The translations under genes and the position numbers were made by a program. Under the pieces are notes generated by a model. It was not told the DNA's origin. It worked only from the letters and a program-made list of their open reading frames with translations, and did not search any database. Positions 8,987-20,178 of a stretch of DNA of 64,000 bases are shown in pieces. The DNA comes from Helichrysum umbraculigerum (Eukaryota > Streptophyta > Magnoliopsida > Asterales > Asteraceae), in the NCBI GenBank assembly GCA_949592205.1, contig CATIUR010000003.1:82919001-82983000 (forward strand). The letters are read 5' to 3'. How positions within the stretch are numbered: position 1 is the stretch's first letter; every line of letters starts with the position of its first letter.

Positions 8987-10681
8987 ATTGGTATCAGAGC
9001 AAGGTTGCTCGTGATCTAGGATATACAAGGTGTACGAGATAAAAGAAGCCGTATCGAAGAAACCCTAGAAGATTGCAAGAAAAATTCGTAATTCGTCACT
9101 TTCTGCACAGCCATGGTAAAAAATTCGGATCTCATTCGTTAACCGTTAGATGGTCATGAAATTTGAACTGTAGGTTCATAACACAAAGGCGCACATTCGT
9201 ACCGAAGGAATTTTCGATTTGGGCTTTTGTTTGAGAGATATTCATTGTCGAAATTGGTTGCTGAAAGTTTAGGGTTTTTCAAAACGGCAGAAGTAAAACG
9301 ATCACTGTGTCTTCGTTATCCAACAAAAGATGATGATTTTTGGATATGTTATAGAAGACATATGTATCTACATCGTGTAAAAATTTCATTGTGATCGGAT
9401 GTTTCTATAAAGAGATATTAAAATTCGAACTTAATGCAGTAAGTTTATGGTTTCTTTTCGTGCAGCTGAAGTCAAATAATTCCTGTAAATTCATTAACCG
9501 TTGGATCGACTTGATTTTTGGATATGTGGTTAATGAAACATTGACGGACTTCGTGTTAAAATTTGAGCATCATCAGATATGTAACCAAGGAGATATACAG
9601 TTCGTAAGCCACTGCTCATCAACTTGCCCCTGCTAGCACCAAGTTACCACTGTTTGTACAACGTTCCCGCTGTTAGAAGGTTTGTACCGCTGCTATTACA
9701 AGTTTGCCTCTGCTAGTACAACGTTGTCTCTGTCAGTACAAGTTTACCGCTGTTAGTACAAACTTGCCACGGCTAGTAGAGCTTGCCACTGTTAATGCAA
9801 AGTGGTTACCACTGTTCGGGATTTTGAAGATTACCACTGTTTGTGAATTTTGTAACCACTGTTAGTTGATTTGGACTTGGAATTGGAGATTAACACTGTT
9901 AGTTCAAAAACAGTTACCCATAATAGTGTTGGATCTCGATTGGAATTGTTTTCATAACAATTTATTCTTATTGATTTAATGGCTTATTTATGAAGATTAT
10001 ATAAAGAAGTGATTACGAAGAAGGTTGATTATAGCTTATTTGATATTGTAGTTGAGTTTGACAGGTTTGTATCTTCTCATATCTCAAAGTGGTGGATGAA
10101 GAGCTTTGAAGATAACTTGTTTGATATGTATGGTGACGACGAAGACTTGATAAATCTAGCAAACGTGTGAGATTAAACTTAGGATGCTCAATGCTCACAT
10201 TTGCTATCACTTGAAAGAGTTTTGGTGTGCTCGGTGGCTTATTATGGAAAATAATGATTTTTGTCAAAGAGATTGTAATCTACTTATACATAGGATTATA
10301 AGTTCGACGTCGTGGATAGTACAAGATATAAGGTACAAGTTTGGAAGACTTAATTTCTTTATTAAGTTTGTTATATTCTATTTTCTTCATCGACCAGTAA
10401 TCATTACATAGAGCCAATCGAATTTGAGATTCAAGAGATGGTGAACATATTTTAAGGGGAAGCTTACTGTTTATTGTTTCATCATCTACATGTAACACTT
10501 GAGGGGAAGTGTTTACAAGTTGCAAAAGACCCCTATTGGATTATGACAAAAAGGGGAAGAAGAATTTGAAGATTCAGATTTGCAACTTATCGCAAGGCAT
10601 GATATGATTACAAGAAATCAAGAGTTAAGGGGAAGTTTTGCAAGAAGATCGATATTTTGTCATCATCAAATAGGGGAAGAT
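8987..10681 (+). other. Array C internal region 1 (non-coding)
   Basis: The region holds the primer-binding site (8989-9000) and a stretch (9610-9930) full of TTACCACTGTTAG-like words. AT-rich sequence follows, and several AGGGGAAG tracts (about 10454-10680) end in the polypurine tract next to LTR 2. No retroelement protein motif was found in any frame, so replication must depend on enzymes supplied in trans. Confidence 0.8.
9610..9930 (+). repeat. Dispersed TTACCACTGTTAG-like motif cluster
   Basis: Irregularly spaced degenerate copies of gTTACCACTGTTaG/TACAA occur here, roughly fifteen, at intervals of about 15-30 bp. The cluster recurs in each unit (11698-12018 and 13786-14106). The reverse complement, AACAGTGGTAAC, is the word that fills the LTR and pol-env spacer of the Sirevirus at 37714-49565. 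Confidence 0.7.
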
Positions 10682-11074
10682 TGTTAGGATTTATTAATTT
10701 GATGAGACAAAATAAAAGATGCAAGTTGAGGGACTAAAGATGAATTGTTTTATTTTAATTAGTCTTCTACTATAATTATGATTTCTTGTAACCCTAAAGA
10801 TCTCTATTATATAAAGAGACATAGGGACGTAGGTTTTGGTGTGCACACATAATGTAGACGTCTAGAGTTTTGATTTAGCCTCAAGATCAAGGTTTCTTGA
10901 TCCTGTTGCAATTGTGTAACCGTTTTATTCTGATCAAATAAAATTGAGGCTTGAAGTGATAACATTGATGTGTTTTTTATTATTCCGCTGCATATTTTAT
11001 CATTGTTATCATTGTTTGTTAATCCTAGATCAAGACCTAAAAAGTCTGAGCTTCAACGATCTTACATTTTCACA
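10682..11074 (+). repeat. Array C LTR 2
   Basis: TGTTAGGATTT to TTTTCACA, 393 bp, with its TATA box at 10808-10815. It differs from LTR 1 at only a few bases. Confidence 0.9.
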
Positions 11075-12769
11075 ATTGGTATCAGAGCAAGGTTGCTCGT
11101 GATCTAGGATATACAAGGTGTACGAGATAAAAGAAGCCGTATCGAAGAAACCCTAGAAGATTGCAAGAAAAATTCGTAATTCGTCACTTTCTGCACAGCC
11201 ATGGTAAAAAATTCGGATCTCATTCGTTAACCGTTAGATGGTCATGAAATTTGAACTGTAGGTTCATAACACAAAGGCGCACATTCGTACCGAAGGAATT
11301 TTTGATCTGGGCTTTTGTTTGAGAGATATTCATTGTCGAAATTGGTTGCTGAAAGTTTAGGGTTTTTCAAAACGGCAGAAGTAAAACGATCACTGTGTCT
11401 TCGTTATCCAACGAAAGATGATGATTTTTGGATATGTTATAGAAGACATATGTATCTACATCGTGTAAAAATTTCATTGTGATCGGATGTTTCTATAAAG
11501 AGATATTAAAATTCGAACTTAATGCAGTAAGTTTATGGTTTCTTTTCGTGCAGCAGAAGTCAAATAATTCCTGTAAATTCATTAACCGTTGGATCGACTT
11601 GATTTTTGGATATGTGGTTAATGAAACATTGACGGACTTCGTGTTAAAATTTGAGCATCATCAGATATGTAACCAAGGAGATATACAGTTCGTAAGCCAC
11701 TGCTCATCAACTTGCCCCTGCTAGCACCAAGTTACCACTGTTTGTACAACGTTCCCGCTGTTAGAAGGTTTGTACCGCTGCTATTACAAGTTTGCCTCTG
11801 CTAGTACAACGTTGTCTCTGTCAGTACAAGTTTACCGCTGTTAGTACAAACTTGCCACGGCTAGTAGAGCTTGCCACTGTTAATGCAAAGTGGTTACCAC
11901 TGTTCGGGATTTTGAAGATTACCACTGTTTGTGAATTTTGTAACCACTGTTAGTTGATTTGGACTTGGAATTGGAGATTAACACTGTTAGTTCAAAAACA
12001 GTTACCCATAATAGTGTTGGATCTCGATTGGAATTGTTTTCATAACAATTTATTCTTATTGATTTAATGGCTTATTTATGAAGATTATATAAAGAAGTGA
12101 TTACGAAGAAGGTTGATTATAGCTTATTTGATATTGTAGTTGAGTTTGACAGGTTTGTATCTTCTCATATCTCAAAGTGGTGGATGAAGAGCTTTGAAGA
12201 TAACTTGTTTGATATGTATGGTGACGACGAAGACTTGATAAATCTAGCAAACGTGTGAGATTAAACTTAGGATGCTCAATGCTCACATTTGCTATCACTT
12301 GAAAGAGTTTTGGTGTGCTCGGTGGCTTATTATGGAAAATAATGATTTTTGTCAAAGAGATTGTAATCTACTTATACATAGGATTATAAGTTCGACGTCG
12401 TGGATAGTACAAGATATAAGGTACAAGTTTGGAAGACTTAATTTCTTTATTAAGTTTGTTATATTCTATTTTCTTCATCGACCAGTAATCATTACATAGA
12501 GCCAATCGAATTTGAGATTCAAGAGATGGTGAACATATTTTAAGGGGAAGCTTACTGTTTATTGTTTCATCATCTACATGTAACACTTGAGGGGAAGTGT
12601 TTACAAGTTGCAAAAGACCCCTATTGGATTATGACAAAAAGGGGAAGAAGAATTTGAAGATTCAGATTTGCAACTTATCGCAAGGCATGATATGATTACA
12701 AGAAATCAAGAGTTAAGGGGAAGTTTTGCAAGAAGATCGATATTTTGTCATCATCAAATAGGGGAAGAT
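11075..12769 (+). other. Array C internal region 2
   Basis: Nearly identical to internal region 1, with the primer-binding site at 11077-11088 and no coding content. Confidence 0.85.
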
Positions 12770-13162
12770 TGTTAGGATTTATTAATTTGATGAGACAAAA
12801 TAAAAGATGCAAGTTGAGGGACTAAAGATGAATTGTTTTATTTTAATTAGTCTTCTACTATAATTATGATTTCTTGTAACCCTAAAGATCTCTATTATAT
12901 AAAGAGACATAGGGACGTAGGTTTTGGTGTGCACACATAATGTAGACGTCTAGAGTTTTGATTTAGCCTCAAGATCAAGGTTTCTTGATCCTGTTGCAAT
13001 TGTGTAACCGTTTTATTCTGATCAAATAAAATTGAGGCTTGAAGTGATAACATTGATGTGTTTTTTATTATTCCGCTGCATATTTTATCATTGTTATCAT
13101 TGTTTGTTAATCCTAGATCAAGACCTAAAAAGTCTGAGCTTCAACGATCTTACATTTTCACA
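12770..13162 (+). repeat. Array C LTR 3
   Basis: TGTTAGGATTT to TTTTCACA, 393 bp, matching LTR 2. Confidence 0.9.
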
Positions 13163-14857
13163 ATTGGTATCAGAGCAAGGTTGCTCGTGATCTAGGATAT
13201 ACAAGGTGTACGAGATAAAAGAAGCCGTATCGAAGAAACCCTAGAAGATTGCAAGAAAAATTCGTAATTCGTCACTTTCTGCACAGCCATGGTAAAAAAT
13301 TCGGATCTCATTCGTTAACCGTTAGATGGTCATGAAATTTGAACTGTAGGTTCATAACACAAAGGCGCACATTCGTACCGAAGGAATTTTTGATCTGGGC
13401 TTTTGTTTGAGAGATATTCATTGTCGAAATTGGTTGCTGAAAGTTTAGGGTTTTTCAAAACGGCAGAAGTAAAACGATCACTGTGTCTTCGTTATCCAAC
13501 GAAAGATGATGATTTTTGGATATGTTATAGAAGACATATGTATCTACATCGTGTAAAAATTTCATTGTGATCGGATGTTTCTATAAAGAGATATTAAAAT
13601 TCGAACTTAATGCAGTAAGTTTATGGTTTCTTTTCGTGCAGCTGAAGTCAAATAATTCCTGTAAATTCATTAACCGTTGGATCGACTTGATTTTTGGATA
13701 TGTGGTTAATGAAACATTGACGGACTTCGTGTTAAAATTTGAGCATCATCAGATATGTAACCAAGGAGATATACAGTTCGTAAGGCACTGCTCATCAACT
13801 TGCCCCTGCTAGCACCAAGTTACCACTGTTTGTACAACGTTCCCGCTGTTAGAAGGTTTGTACCGCTGCTATTACAAGTTTGCCTCTGCTAGTACAACGT
13901 TGTCTCTGTCAGTACAAGTTTACCGCTGTTAGTACAAACTTGCCACGGCTAGTAGAGCTTGCCACTGTTAATGCAAAGTGGTTACCACTGTTCGGGATTT
14001 TGAAGATTACCACTGTTTGTGAATTTTGTAACCACTGTTAGTTGATTTGGACTTGGAATTGGAGATTAACACTGTTAGTTCAAAAACAGTTACCCATAAT
14101 AGTGTTGGATCTCGATTGGAATTGTTTTCATAACAATTTATTCTTATTGATTTAATGGCTTATTTATGAAGATTATATAAAGAAGTGATTACGAAGAAGG
14201 TTGATTATAGCTTATTTGATATTGTAGTTGAGTTTGACAGGTTTGTATCTTCTCATATCTCAAAGTGGTGGATGAAGAGCTTTGAAGATAACTTGTTTGA
14301 TATGTATGGTGACGACGAAGACTTGATAAATCTAGCAAACGTGTGAGATTAAACTTAGGATGCTCAATGCTCACATTTGCTATCACTTGAAAGAGTTTTG
14401 GTGTGCTCGGTGGCTTATTATGGAAAATAATGATTTTTGTCAAAGAGATTGTAATCTACTTATACATAGGATTATAAGTTCGACGTCGTGGATAGTACAA
14501 GATATAAGGTACAAGTTTGGAAGACTTAATTTCTTTATTAAGTTTGTTATATTCTATTTTCTTCATCGACCAGTAATCATTACATAGAGCCAATCGAATT
14601 TGAGATTCAAGAGATGGTGAACATATTTTAAGGGGAAGCTTACTGTTTATTGTTTCATCATCTACATGTAACACTTGAGGGGAAGTGTTTACAAGTTGCA
14701 AAAGACCCCTATTGGATTATGACAAAAAGGGGAAGAAGAATTTGAAGATTCAGATTTGCAACTTATCGCAAGGCATGATATGATTACAAGAAATCAAGAG
14801 TTAAGGGGAAGTTTTGCAAGAAGATCGATATTTTGTCATCATCAAATAGGGGAAGAT
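13163..14857 (+). other. Array C internal region 3
   Basis: Third copy of the non-coding internal region, differing from copy 1 by only a few bases. Confidence 0.85.
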
Positions 14858-16037
14858 TGTTAGGATTTATTAATTTGATGAGACAAAATAAAAGATGCAA
14901 GTTGAGGGACTAAAGATGAATTGTTTTATTTTAATTAGTCTTCTACTATAATTATGATTTCTTGTAACCCTAAAGATCTCTATTATATAAAGAGACATAG
15001 GGACGTAGGTTTTGGTGTGCACACATAATGTAGACGTCTAGAGTTTTGATTTAGCCTCAAGATCAAGGTTTCTTGATCCTGTTGCAATTGTGTAACCGTT
15101 TTATTCTGATCAAATAAAATTGAGGCTTGAAGTGATAACATCGATTTGTTCTTATTCCGCTGTAAATTATTGTCTTTGTTATCATTGATCCTAGGTCAAG
15201 ATCTAAACAATCTGAGCTAGATCGTTATTAGGTTTTCACAATTGGTATCAGATTTAAAAAGTAAATCTGAACAATCGTTATTAGATCGTTATTGTTTAGA
15301 TCTTGCAAGTTGAGGGACTAAAGATGAATTGTTTTATTTTAATTAGTCTTCTAGTATAATTATGATTTCTTGTAACCCTAAAGATCTCTATTATATAAAG
15401 AGACATAGGGACGTAGGTTTTGGTGTGCACACATAATGTAGACGTCTAGGGTTTTGATTTAGCCTAAAGATCAAGGTTTCTTGATCCTGTTGCAATTGTG
15501 TAACCGTTTTATTCTGATCAAATAAAATTGAGGCTTGAAGTGATAACATTGATGTGTTTTTTATTATTCCGATGCATATTTTATCATTGTTATCATTGTT
15601 TGTTAATCCTAGATCAAGACCTAAAAAGTCTGAGCTTCAACGATCTTACGTTTTCACAATCGTTATTGTTATCGTTATTAGATCGTGTTGTAATCGTTAT
15701 TGTTTTGATGTTAACACTATCCTGCCCTGCCAGTGGGCTAGAAACAGTAGTGGCAGCCCTTCCAGAATGAACATTTTCATCAAGTATGTTCACCTGTTGT
15801 GATGGATCATTTGACTGAGACTGTGGAGAAACAGGAATCTCCATAGCCTGTTTAGCCTTCTTAGATCGTTATTAGGTTTTCTTGGATCGTTATTAGGTTT
15901 TCACAATCGTTATTAGATCGTTATTGTTTAGATCGTTATCTAAACAATCTTCAAATTCTTTATCATTGTTATCATTGTTTGTTAATCCTAGATCAAGACC
16001 TAAAAAGTCTGAGCTTCAACGATCTTACGTTTTCACA
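14858..16037 (+). repeat. Array C scrambled terminal segment (LTR 4 and LTR fragments)
   Basis: LTR 4 (14858 to about 15241) matches the others up to about 15140. It then continues as a diverged version of the LTR end and stops at a TTTTCACA plus primer-binding-site fragment (to about 15252). A 50 bp linker rich in GATCGTTATTA follows. Next is a fifth LTR lacking its first 37 bp (15304 to about 15658), more GATCGTTATT linker, a captured protein-coding piece (about 15710-15862), more linker, and the last 80 bp of an LTR (15958-16037). The GATCGTTATTA word recurs at every junction. Confidence 0.8.
15710..15862 (-). pseudogene. Captured fragment of a Sirevirus env-like gene
   Basis: The minus strand encodes a stretch with SNDPSQQ, GRAATTVSSPLAGQDS and flanking residues. 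It aligns with SQTNDSSQQ and ERAASTASSPLAEQD in the env-like protein encoded at 40185-41735. The DNA also matches 40668-40830 along its length with many substitutions. It sits inside the LTR fragments at the end of array C, far from any Sirevirus. It is too short and too diverged to function. Confidence 0.75.
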
Positions 16038-16042
16038 AGTAC
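16038..16042. other. Right target-site duplication of array C (AGTAC)
   Basis: Matches 8589-8593. Tekay-1 RNase H sequence resumes immediately after it. Confidence 0.9.
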
Positions 16043-17660
16043 CATAGAGATAATGTCTCCATATTTTTAGTGCGTACACCACGGCCACCAGCTCGAGGTC
16101 GTGAGTCGTGTAGTTCTTTTCGTGAATTTTGAGTTGTCGGGAAGCATAGGCTATGACCTTGTCTCGTTGCATCAACACGCAACCGAGACCTTGGTGAGAA
16201 GCATCGCAGTATACCACGAAGTCATCGTTGCCTTCGGGTAATGATAGAATAGGAGCACTGCAAAGCTTGTGTTTCAATAGATGGAATGCTGACTCTTGTT
16301 TATCAGTCTAATCGAACTTCTTTTCCTTCTGAGTCGGTGTCGTGAGAGGTTGGGCTATTTTCGAGAAATTTTCAATGAACCGACGATAATACCCCGCCAA
16401 TCCCAAAAATTGGCGTACCTCGGTTGGTGTTGTAGGCGCTTGCCAGTTTTGATAGCCTCGATTTTTGATGGATCAACATCAATTCCTTGTCTATCAATGA
16501 TGTGCCCAAAGAATTGAACGGTTTGCATCCAGAACTCACACTTAGAGAATTTGGCATATAACTCTTCGTGCTTGAGTAGTTCTAGAATGGTTTTAAGATG
16601 TTGCGCATGTTCATGTTCGTTGCGCGAGTAAATGAGGATGTCATCGATAAAGACAATGACAAATTTGTCAAGATAGGGTTTGCACACCCGATTCAGAATA
16701 CAGTCGGTGCGTTAGTTAAACCGAAAGGCATCACTTGAAACTCATAATGCCCGTAGCGAATTCGGAAAGCAGTTTTTGGGATATCGATGTCGCGAACTCG
16801 TAACTGATGATAACCTGACCATAGATCGATCTTTGAATAAAAACTCGACCCCGGAAGTTGGTCAAACAGGTCATCAATGCGCGGGAGTGGATAACGGATC
16901 TTTATGGTTAACTTGTTCAGTTCCCTGTAGTCAATGCACATGCGGAAAGAACCGTCCTTCTTTTTCACAAACAGGACCGGGGCTCCCCAAGGTGAGGAAC
17001 TCGGTCGAATAAATCCCTTATCCAGGAGTTCCCGTAACTGAGTGGACAACTCCTGAAGTTCAGATGGGGCTAAGCGATAAGGTGCTCGTGCCACAGGTGC
17101 AGCACCTGGTACGAGTTCGATTGAGAACTCAACCTGTCTAGGTGGTGGTAGACCAGGCAGTTCTTTGGGAAAGACTTCTGGAAAGTCTCGAACAATGGGC
17201 ACATCCTCAAGTCGCTTCTCCTCCGACTTTTTCCCCATGACGTGTGCGAGGATTGCCTGATACCCCTTTCTGAGGTGTATACACGATATGATATTCAATC
17301 ACGTCCCACCGGTCTCCCCTTGTATGATTAAAGTACCACCGGTGACGAGAGGAATACGAACGATTTTGTCGTAACAGACGATTTTAGCTCGATGCTTGGA
17401 CAACCAGTCCATGCAAACAATGATGTCGAAACTTCCGATCTTGACATGCATTAGATCAATGGGAAAGAGTTCGTTTACGAGGTTTAAGGTGCAATCAGGT
17501 ATTACACTATTGGCCTCGATTAGTTTGCCATTAGCTAACTCTATAGTATATAAAGTATCTAATTCAACAGGGGTAATATCAAGTAGTGGGCTGAACTCGT
17601 TCGATATGAAACTCTTATCAGCACCAGAAACAGAACAGAAGCAGTTAATTTGTTGATAAA
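16043..17660 (-). pseudogene. pol: Tekay-1 protease, reverse transcriptase and RNase H (broken)
   Basis: On the minus strand the protease region (about 17660-17310) has GADKSFISNEF. The residue before SGAD is Val where the family has the catalytic Asp, and a stop separates it from RT. RT spans about 17180-16355 with the VKKKDGSFRMCIDYRELN block and, after a frameshift near 16690, FIDDILIYSRN. The frameshift coincides with a deletion of about 10 bases relative to Tekay-2 (63481-63503). RNase H (16277-16043) starts KLCSAPILSLPEG and has the YCDASHQGLG block. It stops at array C and continues at 8588. Multiple lesions rule out a working polyprotein. Confidence 0.85.
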
Positions 17661-18735
17661 GAACATACCCGTGACCACACTAGGTTCTTGACGGGCATCC
17701 TTATAGTTAAGTACGAAAGCTCTACCTCTTGCGTTGTTGTTGCCCTTGTTCTTCCGCTTAGGACACTCATTCCTGAAGTGTCAGGTGTTTCCACATGCGT
17801 AACAGGCTCGGGGTTGATTGGTGTTGGTGTTGTTGGGATTGTTGTTGTTGGTTTTAGGGGATCTGCAGTCCTTGGTAAGATGAACGTACCGCTTGCAGTT
17901 GTTGCAAAGGGTACCGCAAGGACCGTCGTGATGGCGGTTGCACTTGGAACAAAAGGGCTTTGTCCCTGTGTAACCCCGCTTGGGTTCGATGTTAGAGGTG
18001 TAAGCTTTGATGGTGTCGGGTTTCTTGTTCTGGTTGTTGTGGTTGTCAGTCCACTTTCTCTTGTTGTTGGATGGGGCGGTTGTTTCGCGGCTGACAATCA
18101 TTGCCATGAGTACGTGTGCCAGGCGGATGGCACTCTGAATGGTGGTTGGTTTTGACGAGGCGACGTTTCCCTAGATACTTTCCGGGAGACCACGAATGTA
18201 CCTCTTGATGCGCTTGTGCTCGGGGTCCACCATAGCTGGGCAGAGCAGAGCGAGTTGTTGAAACCTGGTGGTATAACCAATGATGTCGGTTACCTGAACT
18301 GATAAGTGCCAGAACTCCTCCAATTTCTGGAGTTCTTCGTTGGGACAATACTCCTCCGTGAGCATCTTTTTAAGATCCTCCCAAGGGAGTTGATAAGCAG
18401 TGTCGATACCTACAGACTGGGCATATGAATTCCACCAAGTGAGAGCACCATCCAGGAGGGTGCAGGTGGAGTACTTAACTTTAGAATCCTCCGTACAATT
18501 GCTGATACGGAAGACAGATTCCATTCTTTCGAACCATCTGATCAGTCTGATGGCTCCTTCAGTGCCCTTGAAGTTCAAGGGTTTACAGCTTAGGAAGTCC
18601 TTGTAGGAGCAGGGTTTGACTGGAGGGGCGTTGTTCAGTGTGTCCTCACTGCCAGAGTTTTGTCGGCCAGCTAAGGCTTGGGCTACACCCTGCACAATGA
18701 GTTGATCTCAGCTTGACTATACATTCGTCTCGGCT
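17645..18735 (-). pseudogene. gag: Tekay-1 gag core and zinc knuckles (frameshifted)
   Basis: The Retrotrans_gag core is in one frame (18171-18695), with FKGTEGAIRLIRWFERMESVF, LTWWNSYAQS and a KMLTEEYCP...LEEFWHL block. The knuckle region (17781-18107) is in another frame, with CSKCNRHHDGPC, CNNCKRYVHLTKDC and the start of a third knuckle (CYACGNT). A stop at about 18700 separates the core from upstream MQPRRMYSQAEI. The protein would form the particle and bind RNA. Here it is split by at least two lesions. Confidence 0.85.
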
Positions 18736-19050
18736 GCATGATTCTTTAGGAAAAGAAATGAAGATACATGAGATTTCGCACGAGGATGATTATCATAGAT
18801 GTATATATATAAAAGCGATAATATATAACATCACAATATGAAACTCAATAATGTAGAATAAACAAGGGAAATTGTCAATTGATATTACGGAGTCAAATGA
18901 TTACAGACAATTTCAAGTTACGAGTTTCAAAAGTTACAGACTTAGATGTCTTACAAAAGGTACCGGGGATTGTTACATCCAGTCGAATTACAAAGATCCT
19001 ACGATAACATAATGGATTACAAGGTAGTTACTACACTAATCTTGAAGCAG
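18736..19050 (-). other. AT-rich spacer inside Tekay-1 gag, possible intron
   Basis: About 300 bp without coding potential separates the N-terminal coil ORF from the gag core. On the minus strand it ends in a pyrimidine-rich tract and TTTTCCTAAAG just before the core reading frame (about 18741), as a plant 3' splice site would. I cannot fix the donor. An insertion or an ordinary inter-ORF spacer are alternatives. Confidence 0.4.
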
Positions 19051-19788
19051 GTTCATCCGTGTCATTAGGGTGACAAGGTGATTGATAGTTTCTGCAATAG
19101 TTTCTGCAAGTCTGCTAGTCTGTCTAGCACCATCTTCGGCCAATGTTAATCGTTGTTCCAGCACTCGAGTGTATTCTTCAGCTTCTTATGAGCGCTGCTC
19201 ACATTCTTCCAACCTTGCTTGTAGAAGGTCGACTGCTCCTCGGTCGTCAATTAGTTGTTGATGAATCATTTCCAGAGTCTGATTCATGTCTTCTTTTTCT
19301 CGATGGAGTTGTGCCATGCGATCATGGGCTTGACGTAACCAGTACATCTGTACTATGTATTGTTCCCGTTCCAGACTTTCAAGTCTTGCCTCATGGCGGT
19401 GTAGTCGGGCGGCTAACACCGGAACAGTATGGTGAACGGGTTCTTGTGTATGCGGAGAGATGTCCATGGGGTCAGCATGAATTTGAATTTCTTCCTCGCA
19501 CCTCCAGGTATTGAGAGTTGTGGGTAACCAGTCCCACCTGCGGGCAAGTGGAGGACGAAACATCCTGATAGTAGGGTTACCCGTGTAGTTGGAGTAAGGG
19601 TCGGCTCGGGATGATCCAGCACCCCTACGGCGAGTACGGATCACTTGAGCTTCTCCAGATGAGTAAAACAGTAGTTCGGTAACATCCCGAGTTAGAGAGA
19701 CGGACGGAACAGTTGTCCTCTCTTGAGTTTGTGGTGCTTGGACATCATTGTCCGAATCAGTGAGTGCTACGAGAGAGTTGTCCGCCAT
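19050..19788 (-). pseudogene. gag: Tekay-1 gag N-terminal region with coiled coil
   Basis: The ATG at 19788 opens a 200-residue frame. It has an acidic N-terminus, a basic RTRRRGAGSSR patch, a PPLARRWDWLP segment, and a long coiled coil (about residues 128-200: LHRHEARLESLEREQ through LLQARLEECEQRS). A single TAA (19186-19188) interrupts it. The same frame then continues about 45 residues of coil-like sequence. This is the N-terminal part of a Tekay gag. Its initiator is about 390 bp downstream of the primer-binding site. Confidence 0.7.
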
Positions 19789-20162
19789 TACTGTGGCAAA
19801 ACGTTTAGTAAGGTGAGGCCTATATTCATATACCTACAATATATAATATAGCCTAAAGTGTATCACTTATGAGAGGCCTATCTATGTATATATAAACATA
19901 TATCACATAATAGCCTGGGGTGTCTAACATAGACTTGTTTGAGTTTGGTTTCTCTCGTGGCCAGAGTCAACTAGTGTATCCCTATTCCAGCATGACTCTT
20001 TCAGATCTTACATCATCTTTATTTAATTATACATAGTTGATCAAGCTATGTTAAATTAAACTCGTATGATGTAATCCCTGAACTAATCATACTAAATAGA
20101 AAATACTGCCTAACGGTCATAGTCTAGGCCCACTAAATGTAACCTAGTTCATGATAACCTTA
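19789..20162 (-). other. Tekay-1 5' leader
   Basis: Non-coding, AT-rich sequence between the primer-binding site and the gag ATG. I see no hairpin array or ORF in it. Confidence 0.6.
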
Positions 20163-20175
20163 GGCTCTAATACCA
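20163..20175 (-). promoter_or_regulatory. Primer-binding site of Tekay-1
   Basis: The minus strand reads TGGTATTAGAGCC, one base from the initiator-Met tRNA complement, and lies 3 bp inside the LTR. Confidence 0.85.
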
Positions 20176-20178
20176 ATC

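Larger units (their letters stand above)
8594..16037 (+). mobile_element. Array C: tandem non-autonomous copia-like LTR element
   Basis: Three nearly identical 2088 bp units (8594, 10682, 12770), each an LTR of 393 bp plus an internal region of 1695 bp, are followed by a fourth LTR and a scrambled tail of about 800 bp. Each internal region starts with an initiator-Met primer-binding site and ends with an AAGGGGAAGT...AGGGGAAGAT purine tract. That is the arrangement of a complete small LTR element, but there is no gag or pol. The short ORFs repeating every 2088 bp do not resemble retroelement proteins. One target duplication (AGTAC) flanks the whole array. The few differences between units (for example at 9300-9306 against 11301-11310, 9467 against 11555, and 9608 against 13784) show very recent amplification. 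Confidence 0.9.

Noticed and set aside
9391..14701. Small ORFs of 75-84 codons recurring every 2088 bp
   Set aside because: They repeat because the DNA is a tandem array. They overlap on both strands and resemble no retroelement or host protein.
17688..18155. 155-codon plus-strand ORF with hydrophobic stretches
   Set aside because: It is the antisense of the Tekay-1 gag knuckle region, which has recognisable motifs on the minus strand.
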